The notes beneath the pieces were generated by a model, which was not told the origin of the DNA, did no database searches, and saw nothing but the letters and a program-made list of their open reading frames with translations. Positions 24,654 to 33,774 of a stretch of 45,881 nucleotides of DNA are shown here, in pieces. A program made the translations under genes and the position numbers. The DNA comes from an uncultured Roseburia sp. GTDB lineage: Bacteria > Bacillota > Clostridia > Lachnospirales > Lachnospiraceae. The stretch lies in NCBI GenBank assembly GCA_910587865.1, contig CAJUNX010000032.1, positions 1 to 45,881 on the forward strand, in the 5' to 3' direction. The first letter of the stretch is position 1, and each line of letters starts with the position of its first letter.

Positions 24654-27600
24654 TTAAACATCATCGGCGTCGGAAAGAGCGCGCAGCATCCCGGCAATCT
24701 CCCGCATCCGCACCGGATCGACTTTGCACACGCGTCTGTCGTACGTATAAAATCCGTTAATCTCATCCTCCACATCGCTGACCTGCGTGTACACGCATCC
24801 GCACAGTCCCTTTTCCACGATCGGATACAGCAGTTCCTCATACCGCGCCCGAATGCGCTCCATCAGTTCCTCCGTATCCTTACAGACGCCGTACCCGTAG
24901 CTGCTGTATTTCGCATAGCAGTGCTTTGGCGCCGCGTAGGAAAATCCGCCGAACTCCGACATCAGCATCGGCCGCTCCCCCGGCACGGGCTTTTCCTTTC
25001 CGAAATAAACGTGATAGCTGTCAAAATCGCTTTTTGTCTGCGCAAACCATCCCGAAGTGGCATCGTATAGCCTGCCGGGATCCGTCTGACGCGCCAGCTC
25101 ATACATTCGGTCGCTCTCAAACTGCCCCCAGCCCTCGTTAAAAATCGTATAGGCGATGATGCACGGATGATTATACAGATGCCGGATTTCCTGTTCCATC
25201 TGCTCTTCAAAAACCCGTTTTACCTCCTGCGGCACACGGTGTTTCGTGTCATCCCGCCTGACCTGCCCGATCGTCGGCATCGCCGTGTCGCGCAGGAAGG
25301 AATACGAACCGTTATTGACGATATCCTGCATCACCAGCATTCCGTGCAGGTCACAGTAATAATAGAAGCACTCCGGCTCCACCTTGATGTGCTTGCGCAG
25401 CAGATTGATGCCAAGCTCCTGCATCCGCAGAATGTCGCGCTCATACTCCGCCTCCTCCGCAGGCAGATAGATCCCGTCGCAGAAATAGCCCTGATCGAGT
25501 ACGCCGTTTAAAAAGACCGGTTTCCCGTTCAGACAGACACGGCTGACGCCGTCCACCTTCCGAATCCCGATCTGACGCAGCGCAAAATACGTCTCCGCCC
25601 GATCCTCTCCCACCGTCACCGCGGCCCGGTACAGATACGGATCCTCCTGCGACCACTGCCTCGGCCTGTGACGCGTCCCGTCCGGCAGGACGATTTCGCG
25701 CAGATCGATCCGGACTGTGCCGTTTGTGAGCGCCGTCTCATAGCAGCCGCCCTCCGGCAGACAGATCGATACGGTTCCCGACAGCCCTGTCTCCCCGAAG
25801 CCGTCACGCGTGCCGGTTTCCGCGCACGCTGTCTGGTCCGCACACGAGACGCTCTCTCCCGCATCGGCTCCCGATACGACCTCAGCCTCAATCCGCACGG
25901 TCCACGCATCCGGCGTGATCCGCAGATTCCTGATATAACGCTCCGGAACCTCCTCAAGCCACACGCTCTGCCAGATCCCGCTGACCGGTGTGTACCACAT
26001 TCCGCCGCGCCGTTTCCGCTGTTTTCCGTAAGGATACACATGGGAAAGCGTGTCGGTCACGCACACACGCAGCTCCTGTTTTATACCCGCGCATCCGCAG
26101 CCAGCCGACGCGTCAGCCCTTACTGCGCTCCCGGCTCTCTCATATTCCCCGACAGCCAGCGCCTCCGTCACGTCAAATGTAAACGGCAGATATCCGCCCT
26201 CATGCCGCCCCAGCCGCTTTCCGTTTAAAAACACCTCTGCGATCTGATCCACCGCGCCGAAATGCAGCAGCACGCGCCTCCCCTCCGCAGGGCGGCTGCA
26301 CATAAATTCACAGATGTATTCCAGCTTTGCTCCGACACGTGCTCCATACCCCGACAGAAGGGACTGCGGCGGAAACGGTACACAGATCGCTCTGCCGTTT
26401 AAGCGCCAGCCCTGATTCAGGTTTGTCCACTCATCCCTGCGCAGCTGCGGGCGCGGATAGGAATCCCAGCTCTGCCCGCCGGAGAGAATGCGTTCGCCCG
26501 CCTCGCTGACCAGCGTGCGGTGGCCGTGCTTCATCATATAAAAAATCGCATACAGTGCTAGAAGAAGCACGACTGCCGCGAGAAACGCCGCCGAGAAAAT
26601 CCGCTGATCGGGAATAAAGGACATCGTACCGTCATTGTTAACCGCCACGTCCGCGTCATGCAGCACCGCCGCACCGATCGCCGGCCCGATCATCCCGGGC
26701 AGAAGCACCTGACCGATAATACGAATTCCCTGGAACTGCCCCGCCTTCTGTTCTGGAATATGATTCCGGATCATGGCTCCAAACACCGCCATTCCGGTGA
26801 GATACCCGCTCATCATCAGAAGCGACCCGACAAAAACCACCGCAGTCGCACGACCGTAATACAGGATGACATAACCGGCCATCAGCATCCCGACCGACGG
26901 CAGAACCGAGCTTTGAAAGCCCATCAGATCAAACAGCTTTCCGTAAAATGCCGTGATTACCGCAGCGAGTATGATCGCCGGCGCCATGACGATGACATAA
27001 TCTGCCATGCCGAGCCCTTTTTCATAATAGAGAATCAGATACGGCATATAGATATTGATAGAAATGTTAAAGAGCGCAAACGCGCCGATCACCGCGTACA
27101 AAAGCTTATGCTCCGCAAAAACCGACGGGCGGAAGCTGTAAAGCACCGCCTGCCAGTAGCCCTGCTTTCCCCTCTGCCCGGAAAGCTTTGGCCGATCCTG
27201 CACAAGGAACAGCCCCAGCACGCCGATCGTGAGCACCGCACATCCGATGATCACAAAGATTGCAGCCCAGCTCGTATCCTGATCCAGGTCAAACGCCATA
27301 AATCCGCCAAATACGACAAGCGTCGCAACCAGTGGCATCATCGCGTTGATCCCCTCAATCCTCCCGCGGCTGTCCCCGTCGCCCCAGTCCGTCATCCACG
27401 CGTTAAACGCCGCGTCGTTCGCCGTGGATCCCAGGAACGTCATCAGACAGTCCAGCGCGATCACAAGACTGATCCCAAGGGAAGCTGCTGACGCCGCGCT
27501 CCCCATAAGCGGCGTCAGCGTATCCATGCGCACCAGCGCAAAACCGAGGATCGAGATTCCCCACAGGATATATCCGCCGCAGATCAGACGTTTCCGCTTT

Positions 27601-27815
27601 CCGACATAATCCGAATACGCGCCCATCAGGATCGTGGTGAGCGTCGCAGCCACGGAGCTCGCCCCGACCATCAGGGAGATGTCTCCCGCGGAAGCGTGAA
27701 ACATCTTATAGATAAATACATTCAGATACATATTTTCGACGACCCATGCGATCTGCCCCATCAGGCCGAAGACCGCAAGCGCCGTCCAGAATTTCTTTTT
27801 CGTGCTCCCCTTCAT
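24654..27815 (-). CDS. Fusion of a 12-helix MFS transporter with a GH2 glycoside hydrolase
   Basis: A single frame of about 1,053 residues. Residues about 5-435 are an MFS permease with 12 predicted helices and the loop motif 'GAYSDYVGKRKR'. After a short linker, residues about 450-1053 form a complete GH2 enzyme: jelly-roll ('AEVFLNGKRLGRHEGGYLPF'), immunoglobulin-like domain, and TIM barrel with acid/base E894 in 'FNEGWGQ' and nucleophile E954 in 'MSEFGG'. With 12 helices and a Lys-rich N-terminus, both ends should be cytoplasmic, so the enzyme would meet substrate on entry. The start at 27815 is chosen for GGAG 6 bases upstream; ATGs at 27827 and 27833 and a GTG at 27863 are alternatives. 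GH2 specificity (galactosidase, glucuronidase or other) is open. Confidence 0.85.
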   Translation of the reverse strand: MKGSTKKKFWTALAVFGLMGQIAWVVENMYLNVFIYKMFHASAGDISLMVGASSVAATLTTILMGAYSDYVGKRKRLICGGYILWGISILGFALVRMDTLTPLMGSAASAASLGISLVIALDCLMTFLGSTANDAAFNAWMTDWGDGDSRGRIEGINAMMPLVATLVVFGGFMAFDLDQDTSWAAIFVIIGCAVLTIGVLGLFLVQDRPKLSGQRGKQGYWQAVLYSFRPSVFAEHKLLYAVIGAFALFNISINIYMPYLILYYEKGLGMADYVIVMAPAIILAAVITAFYGKLFDLMGFQSSVLPSVGMLMAGYVILYYGRATAVVFVGSLLMMSGYLTGMAVFGAMIRNHIPEQKAGQFQGIRIIGQVLLPGMIGPAIGAAVLHDADVAVNNDGTMSFIPDQRIFSAAFLAAVVLLLALYAIFYMMKHGHRTLVSEAGERILSGGQSWDSYPRPQLRRDEWTNLNQGWRLNGRAICVPFPPQSLLSGYGARVGAKLEYICEFMCSRPAEGRRVLLHFGAVDQIAEVFLNGKRLGRHEGGYLPFTFDVTEALAVGEYERAGSAVRADASAGCGCAGIKQELRVCVTDTLSHVYPYGKQRKRRGGMWYTPVSGIWQSVWLEEVPERYIRNLRITPDAWTVRIEAEVVSGADAGESVSCADQTACAETGTRDGFGETGLSGTVSICLPEGGCYETALTNGTVRIDLREIVLPDGTRHRPRQWSQEDPYLYRAAVTVGEDRAETYFALRQIGIRKVDGVSRVCLNGKPVFLNGVLDQGYFCDGIYLPAEEAEYERDILRMQELGINLLRKHIKVEPECFYYYCDLHGMLVMQDIVNNGSYSFLRDTAMPTIGQVRRDDTKHRVPQEVKRVFEEQMEQEIRHLYNHPCIIAYTIFNEGWGQFESDRMYELARQTDPGRLYDATSGWFAQTKSDFDSYHVYFGKEKPVPGERPMLMSEFGGFSYAAPKHCYAKYSSYGYGVCKDTEELMERIRARYEELLYPIVEKGLCGCVYTQVSDVEDEINGFYTYDRRVCKVDPVRMREIAGMLRALSDADDV

Positions 27816-27840
27816 TCCCCTCTCCATTTCCATGAACGCC

Positions 27841-27990
27841 GGTATCCGGTCCTCCTTCGCCACGCCTCTAAATGCTCCGGTATCCGGTCCTCCTTCGCCA
27901 CGCCTCTAAATGCTCCGGTATCCGGTCCTCCTTCGCCACGCCTCTAAATGCTCCGGTATCCGGCTCTTCCTGCCACGCCTCTAAATGCTC
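27841..27990. repeat. 38-bp tandem repeat, about four copies
   Basis: The unit starting ggtatccggtcctccttcgc recurs at 27841, 27879, 27917 and 27955, exactly 38 bases apart. The first three copies are essentially identical and the last is degenerate. On the minus strand each unit carries AAGGAGG and a GTG codon. The array lies between the HAD phosphatase stop and the MFS-GH2 start. Confidence 0.9.
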
Positions 27991-28023
27991 CGCCGCGCAG
28001 ATCCAAACCGGCTCCCCGCTCTC

Positions 28024-28674
28024 TTATCCCAGATACTCCCACAGCTCCGCCGGCGTATGTACAAAATGCTCCGCTCCGTGTTCCCGCAGAAACGCCTCGT
28101 CCCGAAACCCCCACAGTACCGAAACACACTCCATCCCGGCGTTTTTCGCCGTCATGACATCCACGTCCGAATCACCGACATACAGCGCACGCTCTGCATC
28201 CACGCCAAGCTCCCCCAATGCCGCCCGCACCGTATCCGGCGCAGGTTTTTTGGCGACTCCCTCCTTTTCCCCGGTCGCCGCCGCAATAATCCCCTCAAAA
28301 TAAATCTCCGCCAGCTCCTTTACCGCAAAATCCGGCTTGTTGGACACGATCGCCAGCTGATATCCCTCACGCTTCAGCCCGCGCAGCAGCTCCATCACCC
28401 CGTCGTAGGGGCGGGTCTTCTCGTTGCAGTACAGGCCGTAATGCTCTTTAAACGCCGCAAAAACCTCCTCGAACTGCGGATTGGCAAATCCGTCCGGCAT
28501 CGAAAGCTCCATCAGTCGCCTTGCTCCGTTTCCCACAAAGCGGCGCACCTCGTCGATGGTTCTTGACGGCATCCCGAACGACGTCAGCGCGGCATTCGTC
28601 GCGTCCGTGAGATCCTCCAGCGTATTTAAGAGCGTTCCGTCCAGGTCAAATAACACCGCATCATACTTTTTCAT
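28024..28674 (-). CDS. HAD-family hydrolase, phosphoglycolate-phosphatase-like
   Basis: A 216-residue cytoplasmic HAD subfamily IA phosphatase. Motif I is 'FDLDGTLL' with catalytic D10 and D12, motif II 'IVSNKP', motif III Lys in 'KKPAPDT', and motif IV 'YVGDSDVDVMTA'. A helical cap lies between motif I and II. It is typical of Gph/PgmB-like enzymes, and the substrate (2-phosphoglycolate, a sugar phosphate or a nucleotide) is open. It begins 54 bases after the aldo/keto reductase stop with GGAGGATGAT as ribosome site, so the two may be co-transcribed, perhaps with the MFS-GH2 gene downstream. Confidence 0.9.
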   Translation of the reverse strand: MKKYDAVLFDLDGTLLNTLEDLTDATNAALTSFGMPSRTIDEVRRFVGNGARRLMELSMPDGFANPQFEEVFAAFKEHYGLYCNEKTRPYDGVMELLRGLKREGYQLAIVSNKPDFAVKELAEIYFEGIIAAATGEKEGVAKKPAPDTVRAALGELGVDAERALYVGDSDVDVMTAKNAGMECVSVLWGFRDEAFLREHGAEHFVHTPAELWEYLG

Positions 28675-28728
28675 ATCATCCTCCCTGCCCGTAATCCGGC
28701 TTATCGCCGGGCCGATTCACGGTTCTTA

Positions 28729-29754
28729 TCACACTTCCACTTCACCGGCAAGCACACGTTTGTAGTCTTCATAATTTTTTACGAGCAGCGCAGGCGTATC
28801 AAGCCCGTAGGGGCATTTATTTTTACACTGGTCACAGTGCAGGCAGCCCTCGATCTTTTTCATTTTCGCCTGAACCTCCTCCGTCAGCTGCAGCTTCGAC
28901 GGGGAGCGGCGCAGAAGAAGCGACATCCGCGCACAATTGTTGATCTCAATCCCGGCCGGGCACGGCATGCAGTAACCGCAGCCGCGGCAGAATTCTCCGG
29001 CCAGCTGTGCTCTGTCCCGGTCAATGACCGCTTTTAACTCCTCCGTCATCGCCGGCGGGCTGTCGATATAGGAGATGAATTCATCCAGCTCCGCCTCCCG
29101 CTGCACCCCCCAAATCGGCAGTACATTGTCATACTGCGCCTCAAACGCATACGCGGCAGCGGAATTGGTGATCAGTCCGCCTGAAAGCGCCTTCATCGCG
29201 ACAAATCCCACCCCCGCTTCCCTGCACATCCGCACGAGCTCAAAATCCTGCTCACCCGCCAGATAGCAGAACGGAAACTGCAGCGTCTCGTAAAGCCCGG
29301 ACTCCACCGCTTCCTTCGCCACGGCAAGCCGGTGATTCGTGATGCCGATGTGCCGGATTTTTCCCTGCGCCTTCGCTTCCTCCATCGCCTCATACAGCCC
29401 GCTCCCGTCCCCGGGCTTCGGACAGAACGACGGATTGTGGAACTGATAGATATCGATGTAGTCGGTCCGCAGATCGCGCAGTGAAGTATCAAGCTGCTCC
29501 CAAAATCCTTCTGCCGTCGTCGTCATTGTCTTGGTCGCAATGAATACGCGCTCCCGCATTCCCTCAAATGCCGCTCCGATCTTTTTCTCGCTGTCCGTGT
29601 AAAACCGCGCCGTGTCAAAATAGGTGATCCCCGCATCGTAAGCTTTTCTCAGCAGATGCACCGCGTCCTCTGTGCTGATTCTCTGAATCGGAAGCGCCCC
29701 GAATCCGTTTTTATTTACCGTAATCCCCGTTGTTCCCAGTGTTACCATTTCCAT
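28729..29754 (-). CDS. Aldo/keto reductase with C-terminal double [4Fe-4S] ferredoxin-like domain
   Basis: A 341-residue cytoplasmic oxidoreductase. The N-terminal TIM-barrel AKR domain (about 1-260) has the catalytic tetrad D47, Y52 ('FDTARFY'), K75 ('IATKTM') and H106 ('YQFHNPS'). The C-terminus has two cysteine clusters: 'FCRGCGYCMPCPAGI' and 'CLHCDQCKNKCPYGLDTP'. Such AKR-ferredoxin fusions are common in anaerobes. The clusters suggest electron exchange with ferredoxin rather than, or besides, NADPH. The start at 29754 has AAAGGAGGAATC upstream. Substrate unknown. Confidence 0.93.
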   Translation of the reverse strand: MEMVTLGTTGITVNKNGFGALPIQRISTEDAVHLLRKAYDAGITYFDTARFYTDSEKKIGAAFEGMRERVFIATKTMTTTAEGFWEQLDTSLRDLRTDYIDIYQFHNPSFCPKPGDGSGLYEAMEEAKAQGKIRHIGITNHRLAVAKEAVESGLYETLQFPFCYLAGEQDFELVRMCREAGVGFVAMKALSGGLITNSAAAYAFEAQYDNVLPIWGVQREAELDEFISYIDSPPAMTEELKAVIDRDRAQLAGEFCRGCGYCMPCPAGIEINNCARMSLLLRRSPSKLQLTEEVQAKMKKIEGCLHCDQCKNKCPYGLDTPALLVKNYEDYKRVLAGEVEV

Positions 29755-29821
29755 CTGTCTGATTCCTCCTTTTTCTGATTATCCGATCATTCTGCTCCGA
29801 ATTGCGCCAGATCAGATTCAC

Positions 29822-29859
29822 GAAAAACGGCACGTCCCTCCTCCGGAGACATGCCGTTT
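29822..29859 (-). terminator. Intrinsic terminator after rubrerythrin
   Basis: On the minus strand AAACGGCA-t-GTC...GAC-g-TGCCGTTTTTC forms a stem with a T-run, 33 bases after the rubrerythrin stop at 29892. Confidence 0.8.
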
Positions 29860-29891
29860 CATATCCGCTCCCTGCTCGCTGGCCGGTCATG

Positions 29892-30443
29892 TTAATAATT
29901 GGATGCACTGACCTCAAAATACGCCTGCGGGTGTGCACAGACCGGGCAGATCTCCGGCGCTGCCATACCAACAACGATATGTCCGCAATTCCGGCACTCC
30001 CATACCTTTACCTCGCTCTTTTCAAATACCGCCGCTGTCTCCACGTTCCGAAGCAGTGCGCGGTAGCGCTCCTCATGATGCTTCTCAATCTCAGCCACTG
30101 CACGGAACTTCGCGGCAAGGTCCGAAAAACCCTCTTCCTCCGCTGTCTTTGCAAAACCCTCATACATATCCGTCCACTCGAAATTCTCTCCGTCCGCAGC
30201 TGCGCCAAGATTCTCCGCCGTACTGCCGATGCCATCGTTTAATTCCTTAAACCACATCTTCGCGTGCTCTTTTTCATTGTCCGCAGTCTTAAGAAACAGT
30301 GAGGAAATCTGCTCAAATCCCTCTTTTTTCGCTTTGGACGCAAAATACGTGTATTTGTTCCTCGCCATCGACTCGCCGGCAAATGCAGCCTCCAGATTCT
30401 TCTCCGTCTGCGTCCCGGCATATTTACTCTTTCCCATATTCAT
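29892..30443 (-). CDS. rbr: Rubrerythrin
   Basis: A 183-residue cytoplasmic peroxide-reducing protein of anaerobes. The four-helix ferritin-like domain (about 1-145) carries diiron ligands: Glu in 'AAFAGESMAR', 'NEKEHAKMW', 'AEEEGF', and 'AEIEKHHEERY'. The C-terminal rubredoxin-like domain has 'WECRNCGHIVVG' and 'CPVCAHPQAYF', which bind one iron. It reduces hydrogen peroxide with electrons from NADH via rubredoxin or a reductase. The ATG at 30443 is used, with AGGA 7 bases upstream; a GTG directly before it and an ATG at 30437 are alternatives. It is monocistronic, with its own promoter and terminator. Confidence 0.96.
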   Translation of the reverse strand: MNMGKSKYAGTQTEKNLEAAFAGESMARNKYTYFASKAKKEGFEQISSLFLKTADNEKEHAKMWFKELNDGIGSTAENLGAAADGENFEWTDMYEGFAKTAEEEGFSDLAAKFRAVAEIEKHHEERYRALLRNVETAAVFEKSEVKVWECRNCGHIVVGMAAPEICPVCAHPQAYFEVSASNY

Positions 30444-30482
30444 CACCCTTTCCTTTACAGATCCTTTTCTTTGTATTGTTAT

Positions 30483-30510
30483 ATTATAACAGAACTGACA
30501 TTCTTTTGCA
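30483..30510 (-). promoter_or_regulatory. Sigma-A-type promoter of rubrerythrin
   Basis: On the minus strand TGCAAA, 16 bases, then a perfect TATAAT, 40 bases before the start codon. Confidence 0.55.
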
Positions 30511-30514
30511 TCTG

Positions 30515-32632
30515 TTATTCCTCCAAATACGGAAAAAATATTTTGCTCTGCTCTTTTCCCCCGAACATATTATTATATTGAAGAATCTCGTACTCGCGAA
30601 TCCGCTCCGCCTCTGTTCCCGCCGCCTCGCTTTTATGCAGAAATCCGCCCTCTGTCTGCGAATAATATCCCCTGGAATTAATCGCCGGAATCTCCTCCAT
30701 CAGATCAGATAAAAAGCGGTTGTATGCGGGCAGCGGAATCCCCGCCCGCTCAAGCGCCATGGTCGAGAGATAATTCAGACTGGTGATCTCCACCTCGCCG
30801 GCCTCGCTCTCATAGTTCGTCCAGATAAAAAACGGCACGGTATAGAGCGCTTCCAGCTCATCCTGCGTCAGACCGGACAGCCCCTTCCCGTTCAGATGCG
30901 GATAAAAACCGGACGACAGGCTCGGCTGATGATCCCCGAAAAACACGATCTCAACCGGTTCCTCCACCTGCTCAAAATAAGTGATCAGATACTCCAGCGC
31001 GATATCGCTCTCATAGAGAAGGGACAGATACTGATTCACATCCGGGTAATTTAATCCCAGCATACGCACCGGCTCCGGAAAATTCTCGAATTTATCCGTA
31101 TATCCGCCGTGATTCTGCATCGAGATACTCATGATAAACAGATCCTCATTCGCCGCGCGGCGCTCAAACCGCCGGATGATCGTCTCATAGAGCTCCTGAT
31201 CCGAGATATACTCCCGCACCATCTGCGTCTTGTCAAAGTCATCGATAAAATACATCTCGTCAAATCCCATATCCGGGTAGACCATATTCCGGCTCCAGCC
31301 CGTCTCATAATACGGATGCATCGCCACACAGGTATAGCCCTCGTTTTTCAGATTCGAGACGATTGACGTCGGCGTATCCGTGATGTACTGCTGGTACACG
31401 ACCGAACCGCTCGGGAGAAATGCCATCGAGTTGCCCGTCATAAACTCCCACTCGGAATTCGGCGTTTTCGCCCCGAACACGGAGGATAACGCATAGCCTT
31501 TTACCGTGTTCTCCGTCAGCGAATCATAAAACGGTGTGGCATCCATATTCGTGCGGAACGTTCCCACCACGCCGAGATCCGCGTAAGATTCGCTCATCAC
31601 AACAATGATCGTCGGATGTTCTTCCGGACCTGCATCCCCGGTCGATGCCGGCGCTCCGGCTTCCTGCGCCTGATTCTCACCTCCGGTTTCCAAGCCGCCT
31701 GTCTGATCCGTGCCTCCTGCTTCCGGCTCACCCTTCTGCCCGAATCCTCCGGCTTCCTGCCCGCCCTCCGCCGCGTCCGGACCGGCGGCGTACCGCTCCT
31801 CGAGCGCGGCAACCGTTTCTGCAGAATAGCCCTCCGGCTCCCGCACGAAGCTGTCCCGCACACTTAAAACGAAATTTAAGATATATCCGTTCCGATAGCT
31901 GCCCTTCTGTTCCCAGGTCTCGGTCACGACAAACTGCGTCTTCTCCCCGACCCAGACAGAGCCGAGCACGGCCAGCGAAAACCAGACGACCCCGGCCAGG
32001 ATCCGTTTTGGTGTCGTCACGTGCAGCTTTCTCATGAGCGCGATGTAGAGCGCCGACAGCAGAATCACATACCGCGCGCGGTCGTCGATCACAAACTGAT
32101 AATTTCCCGCCACCGACAGCCCTGTCTGAATCGATTTTAAATCACTGAAAATAAATTCGTTTCCGCGGAACAGATAGACAAAATAATTGATTCCCGCCAC
32201 AAGCATCAGAAAGGTATGCGCGATGATACAGCTTAATCCCGCGCGGTTCGTAACGATCTGCACCACGAGAAACACCACAAGACAGCAGAGGATATTATAG
32301 ATCATCTTTTCCCTGGTGATCCGGCTGCGCAGCTCTGCATCCAGGAGCAGATACTGGATGTGATACGCGGTAAATATGCTCCCCGCAGCCGGCAGCACGG
32401 CGCTTAACACCCACGATGACGCGCCCTCCTGCTTCACCTCTATCGTCAGAGATTTTATCAGAAAATAGCATCCGCCGAACGACAGCAGCACAGCGACGGC
32501 CCGACCGGCGTCCGCCGCCGTCACCGGCTCCTGCCGCAGCATAAATTTCTGCACAAACAATGCGGCCGCAAAAATCATCGCGACCGCCAGTCTGAAACCG
32601 TTTTTCTTCTCCAAACACAATCCGACTCTCAT
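30515..32632 (-). CDS. LtaS-type lipoteichoic-acid synthase / phosphoglycerol transferase homologue
   Basis: A 705-residue membrane enzyme. The N-terminal half has five or more membrane segments ending near residue 235. A low-complexity Gly/Glu/Ala linker (about 280-330) precedes an extracellular sulfatase-fold domain: metal Glu in 'IIVVMSESYADLG', probable nucleophile Thr in 'GAKTPNSEWEFMTG', 'SMQNHGGYTDKF', and metal Asp-His in 'VFFGDHQPSLSSGF'. LtaS-type enzymes move glycerol phosphate from phosphatidylglycerol to a glycolipid or polymer. The linker is unusually long. The upstream neighbour is a flippase-like protein on the same strand, but a promoter lies between them. Confidence 0.88.
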   Translation of the reverse strand: MRVGLCLEKKNGFRLAVAMIFAAALFVQKFMLRQEPVTAADAGRAVAVLLSFGGCYFLIKSLTIEVKQEGASSWVLSAVLPAAGSIFTAYHIQYLLLDAELRSRITREKMIYNILCCLVVFLVVQIVTNRAGLSCIIAHTFLMLVAGINYFVYLFRGNEFIFSDLKSIQTGLSVAGNYQFVIDDRARYVILLSALYIALMRKLHVTTPKRILAGVVWFSLAVLGSVWVGEKTQFVVTETWEQKGSYRNGYILNFVLSVRDSFVREPEGYSAETVAALEERYAAGPDAAEGGQEAGGFGQKGEPEAGGTDQTGGLETGGENQAQEAGAPASTGDAGPEEHPTIIVVMSESYADLGVVGTFRTNMDATPFYDSLTENTVKGYALSSVFGAKTPNSEWEFMTGNSMAFLPSGSVVYQQYITDTPTSIVSNLKNEGYTCVAMHPYYETGWSRNMVYPDMGFDEMYFIDDFDKTQMVREYISDQELYETIIRRFERRAANEDLFIMSISMQNHGGYTDKFENFPEPVRMLGLNYPDVNQYLSLLYESDIALEYLITYFEQVEEPVEIVFFGDHQPSLSSGFYPHLNGKGLSGLTQDELEALYTVPFFIWTNYESEAGEVEITSLNYLSTMALERAGIPLPAYNRFLSDLMEEIPAINSRGYYSQTEGGFLHKSEAAGTEAERIREYEILQYNNMFGGKEQSKIFFPYLEE

Positions 32633-32694
32633 GTCTTCCCCGTTGTCTTTCTACTATATTTCTAATATTCAGGCATATATGATTTACTAACGTT

Positions 32695-32722
32695 ATTTTA
32701 ACATGACAGTCCTGTTTGTCAA
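32695..32722 (-). promoter_or_regulatory. Sigma-A-type promoter of the LtaS-like gene
   Basis: On the minus strand TTGACA, 16 bases, then TAAAAT, about 60 bases before the start codon at 32632. Confidence 0.6.
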
Positions 32723-32753
32723 TTTGCGTATACTTAAATTTTTCTTAAACAAT

Positions 32754-33740
32754 TCAAAACCTCTCCGCTCTTCGCGCACGCACCCGCCGCGCAATCACAA
32801 TCACCATCCCGATGAGAAACGGAACTACAAACGTCCCAAACCGGTATAAAAGCGATGCGGAGCCCGCGAGCGCCGTACCCGCAATCCCTGAAAACAGCGC
32901 CGTAAACACGAATTCCGTAGAGCCGATCCCGGCAGGCGCAGGCAGCACCGCCGCAAGCATCACCGCAAGCGAGGTCACCGCCATTGTCTGCGGCAGGCTG
33001 ATCTCACACGAGCCGCGAAAGACCAGATACGGGATGCCGTACCAAAAGCAGTTCCTTATCATGCTAAGCGCGATCAGTCCCGCCACCAGCAGCCGGTCTC
33101 CCATAATCTCACGTGATGCCTCCTCCAGCATATGGCACTGTTCCCGCAGCATTCCGACTGAAGCCTCCATCCTGCCGCGCTGTTTTGCATTCAGCCAGTC
33201 CAGGAAACCAAACGCCCTCCGGTGAAACTGTCTGGAACAGCAGAAAAAAATCAAAAGCAGCGTAATCACAAGCGTCAGGACATAGCCCGCTGCAAGCAGC
33301 CACTGATAAGCGGCAAAACGTGCATACATGTACGACCGGCAGACAATCAGCAGAAAAAGTGAAAAAATCGCAATACTGATCTTGTGAAACGCATACTGAA
33401 GCATATAAAGCCCAAAGCTCTTTGAATAGCCGACGCCGTGCTCCCCCAGATAAACGATCGCCGCCACACCGGCTCCGCCTCCGAGCGTTGCAACCCGGTA
33501 AAACGAGCAGAAAAACGCATTTGTCACGCCCATCTGATAAGTAAAATATGGATTATATTTCTTTGCCAGTATTGTTGTGATCATTCCCTCCGCCACATGG
33601 TACAGAATCGTCATCGCACAGATCCCCGCGAGTACTCCCGGCGTCGTTTTCTTCAGTTCTTCTAAAATCGGTCCCGCCTCATCCCGGAATGTATACACAA
33701 TCGCCCCGATGAGAATGCACACAATGCCCAGTCTTAGCAT
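32754..33740 (-). CDS. Lysylphosphatidylglycerol-synthase-type flippase domain protein (UPF0104/AglD2 family)
   Basis: A membrane protein of about 328 residues with eight or so hydrophobic segments. The conserved pattern 'NAFFCSFYRVATLGGGAGVAAIVYL' and the C-terminal 'LPAPAGIGSTEFVFTALF' mark the MprF N-terminal/AglD2 flippase family, which is thought to move lipids or lipid-linked sugars across the membrane. The catalytic aminoacyl-transferase half of MprF is absent. The ATG at 33740 has no good ribosome site; the frame is open upstream, and AAGGGGAG stands just before in-frame ATT/ATC codons (33767 and neighbours), so a rare ATT start encoding a Lys-rich start (ISKTKKQ) is possible. Confidence 0.85.
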   Translation of the reverse strand: MLRLGIVCILIGAIVYTFRDEAGPILEELKKTTPGVLAGICAMTILYHVAEGMITTILAKKYNPYFTYQMGVTNAFFCSFYRVATLGGGAGVAAIVYLGEHGVGYSKSFGLYMLQYAFHKISIAIFSLFLLIVCRSYMYARFAAYQWLLAAGYVLTLVITLLLIFFCCSRQFHRRAFGFLDWLNAKQRGRMEASVGMLREQCHMLEEASREIMGDRLLVAGLIALSMIRNCFWYGIPYLVFRGSCEISLPQTMAVTSLAVMLAAVLPAPAGIGSTEFVFTALFSGIAGTALAGSASLLYRFGTFVVPFLIGMVIVIARRVRARRAERF

Positions 33741-33774
33741 CTGTTTTTTCGTCTTACTGATAATAATCTCCCCT

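Noticed and set aside
27841..27990. 38-bp repeats considered as a CRISPR array
   Set aside because: Units are directly adjacent without spacers and no cas gene is present.
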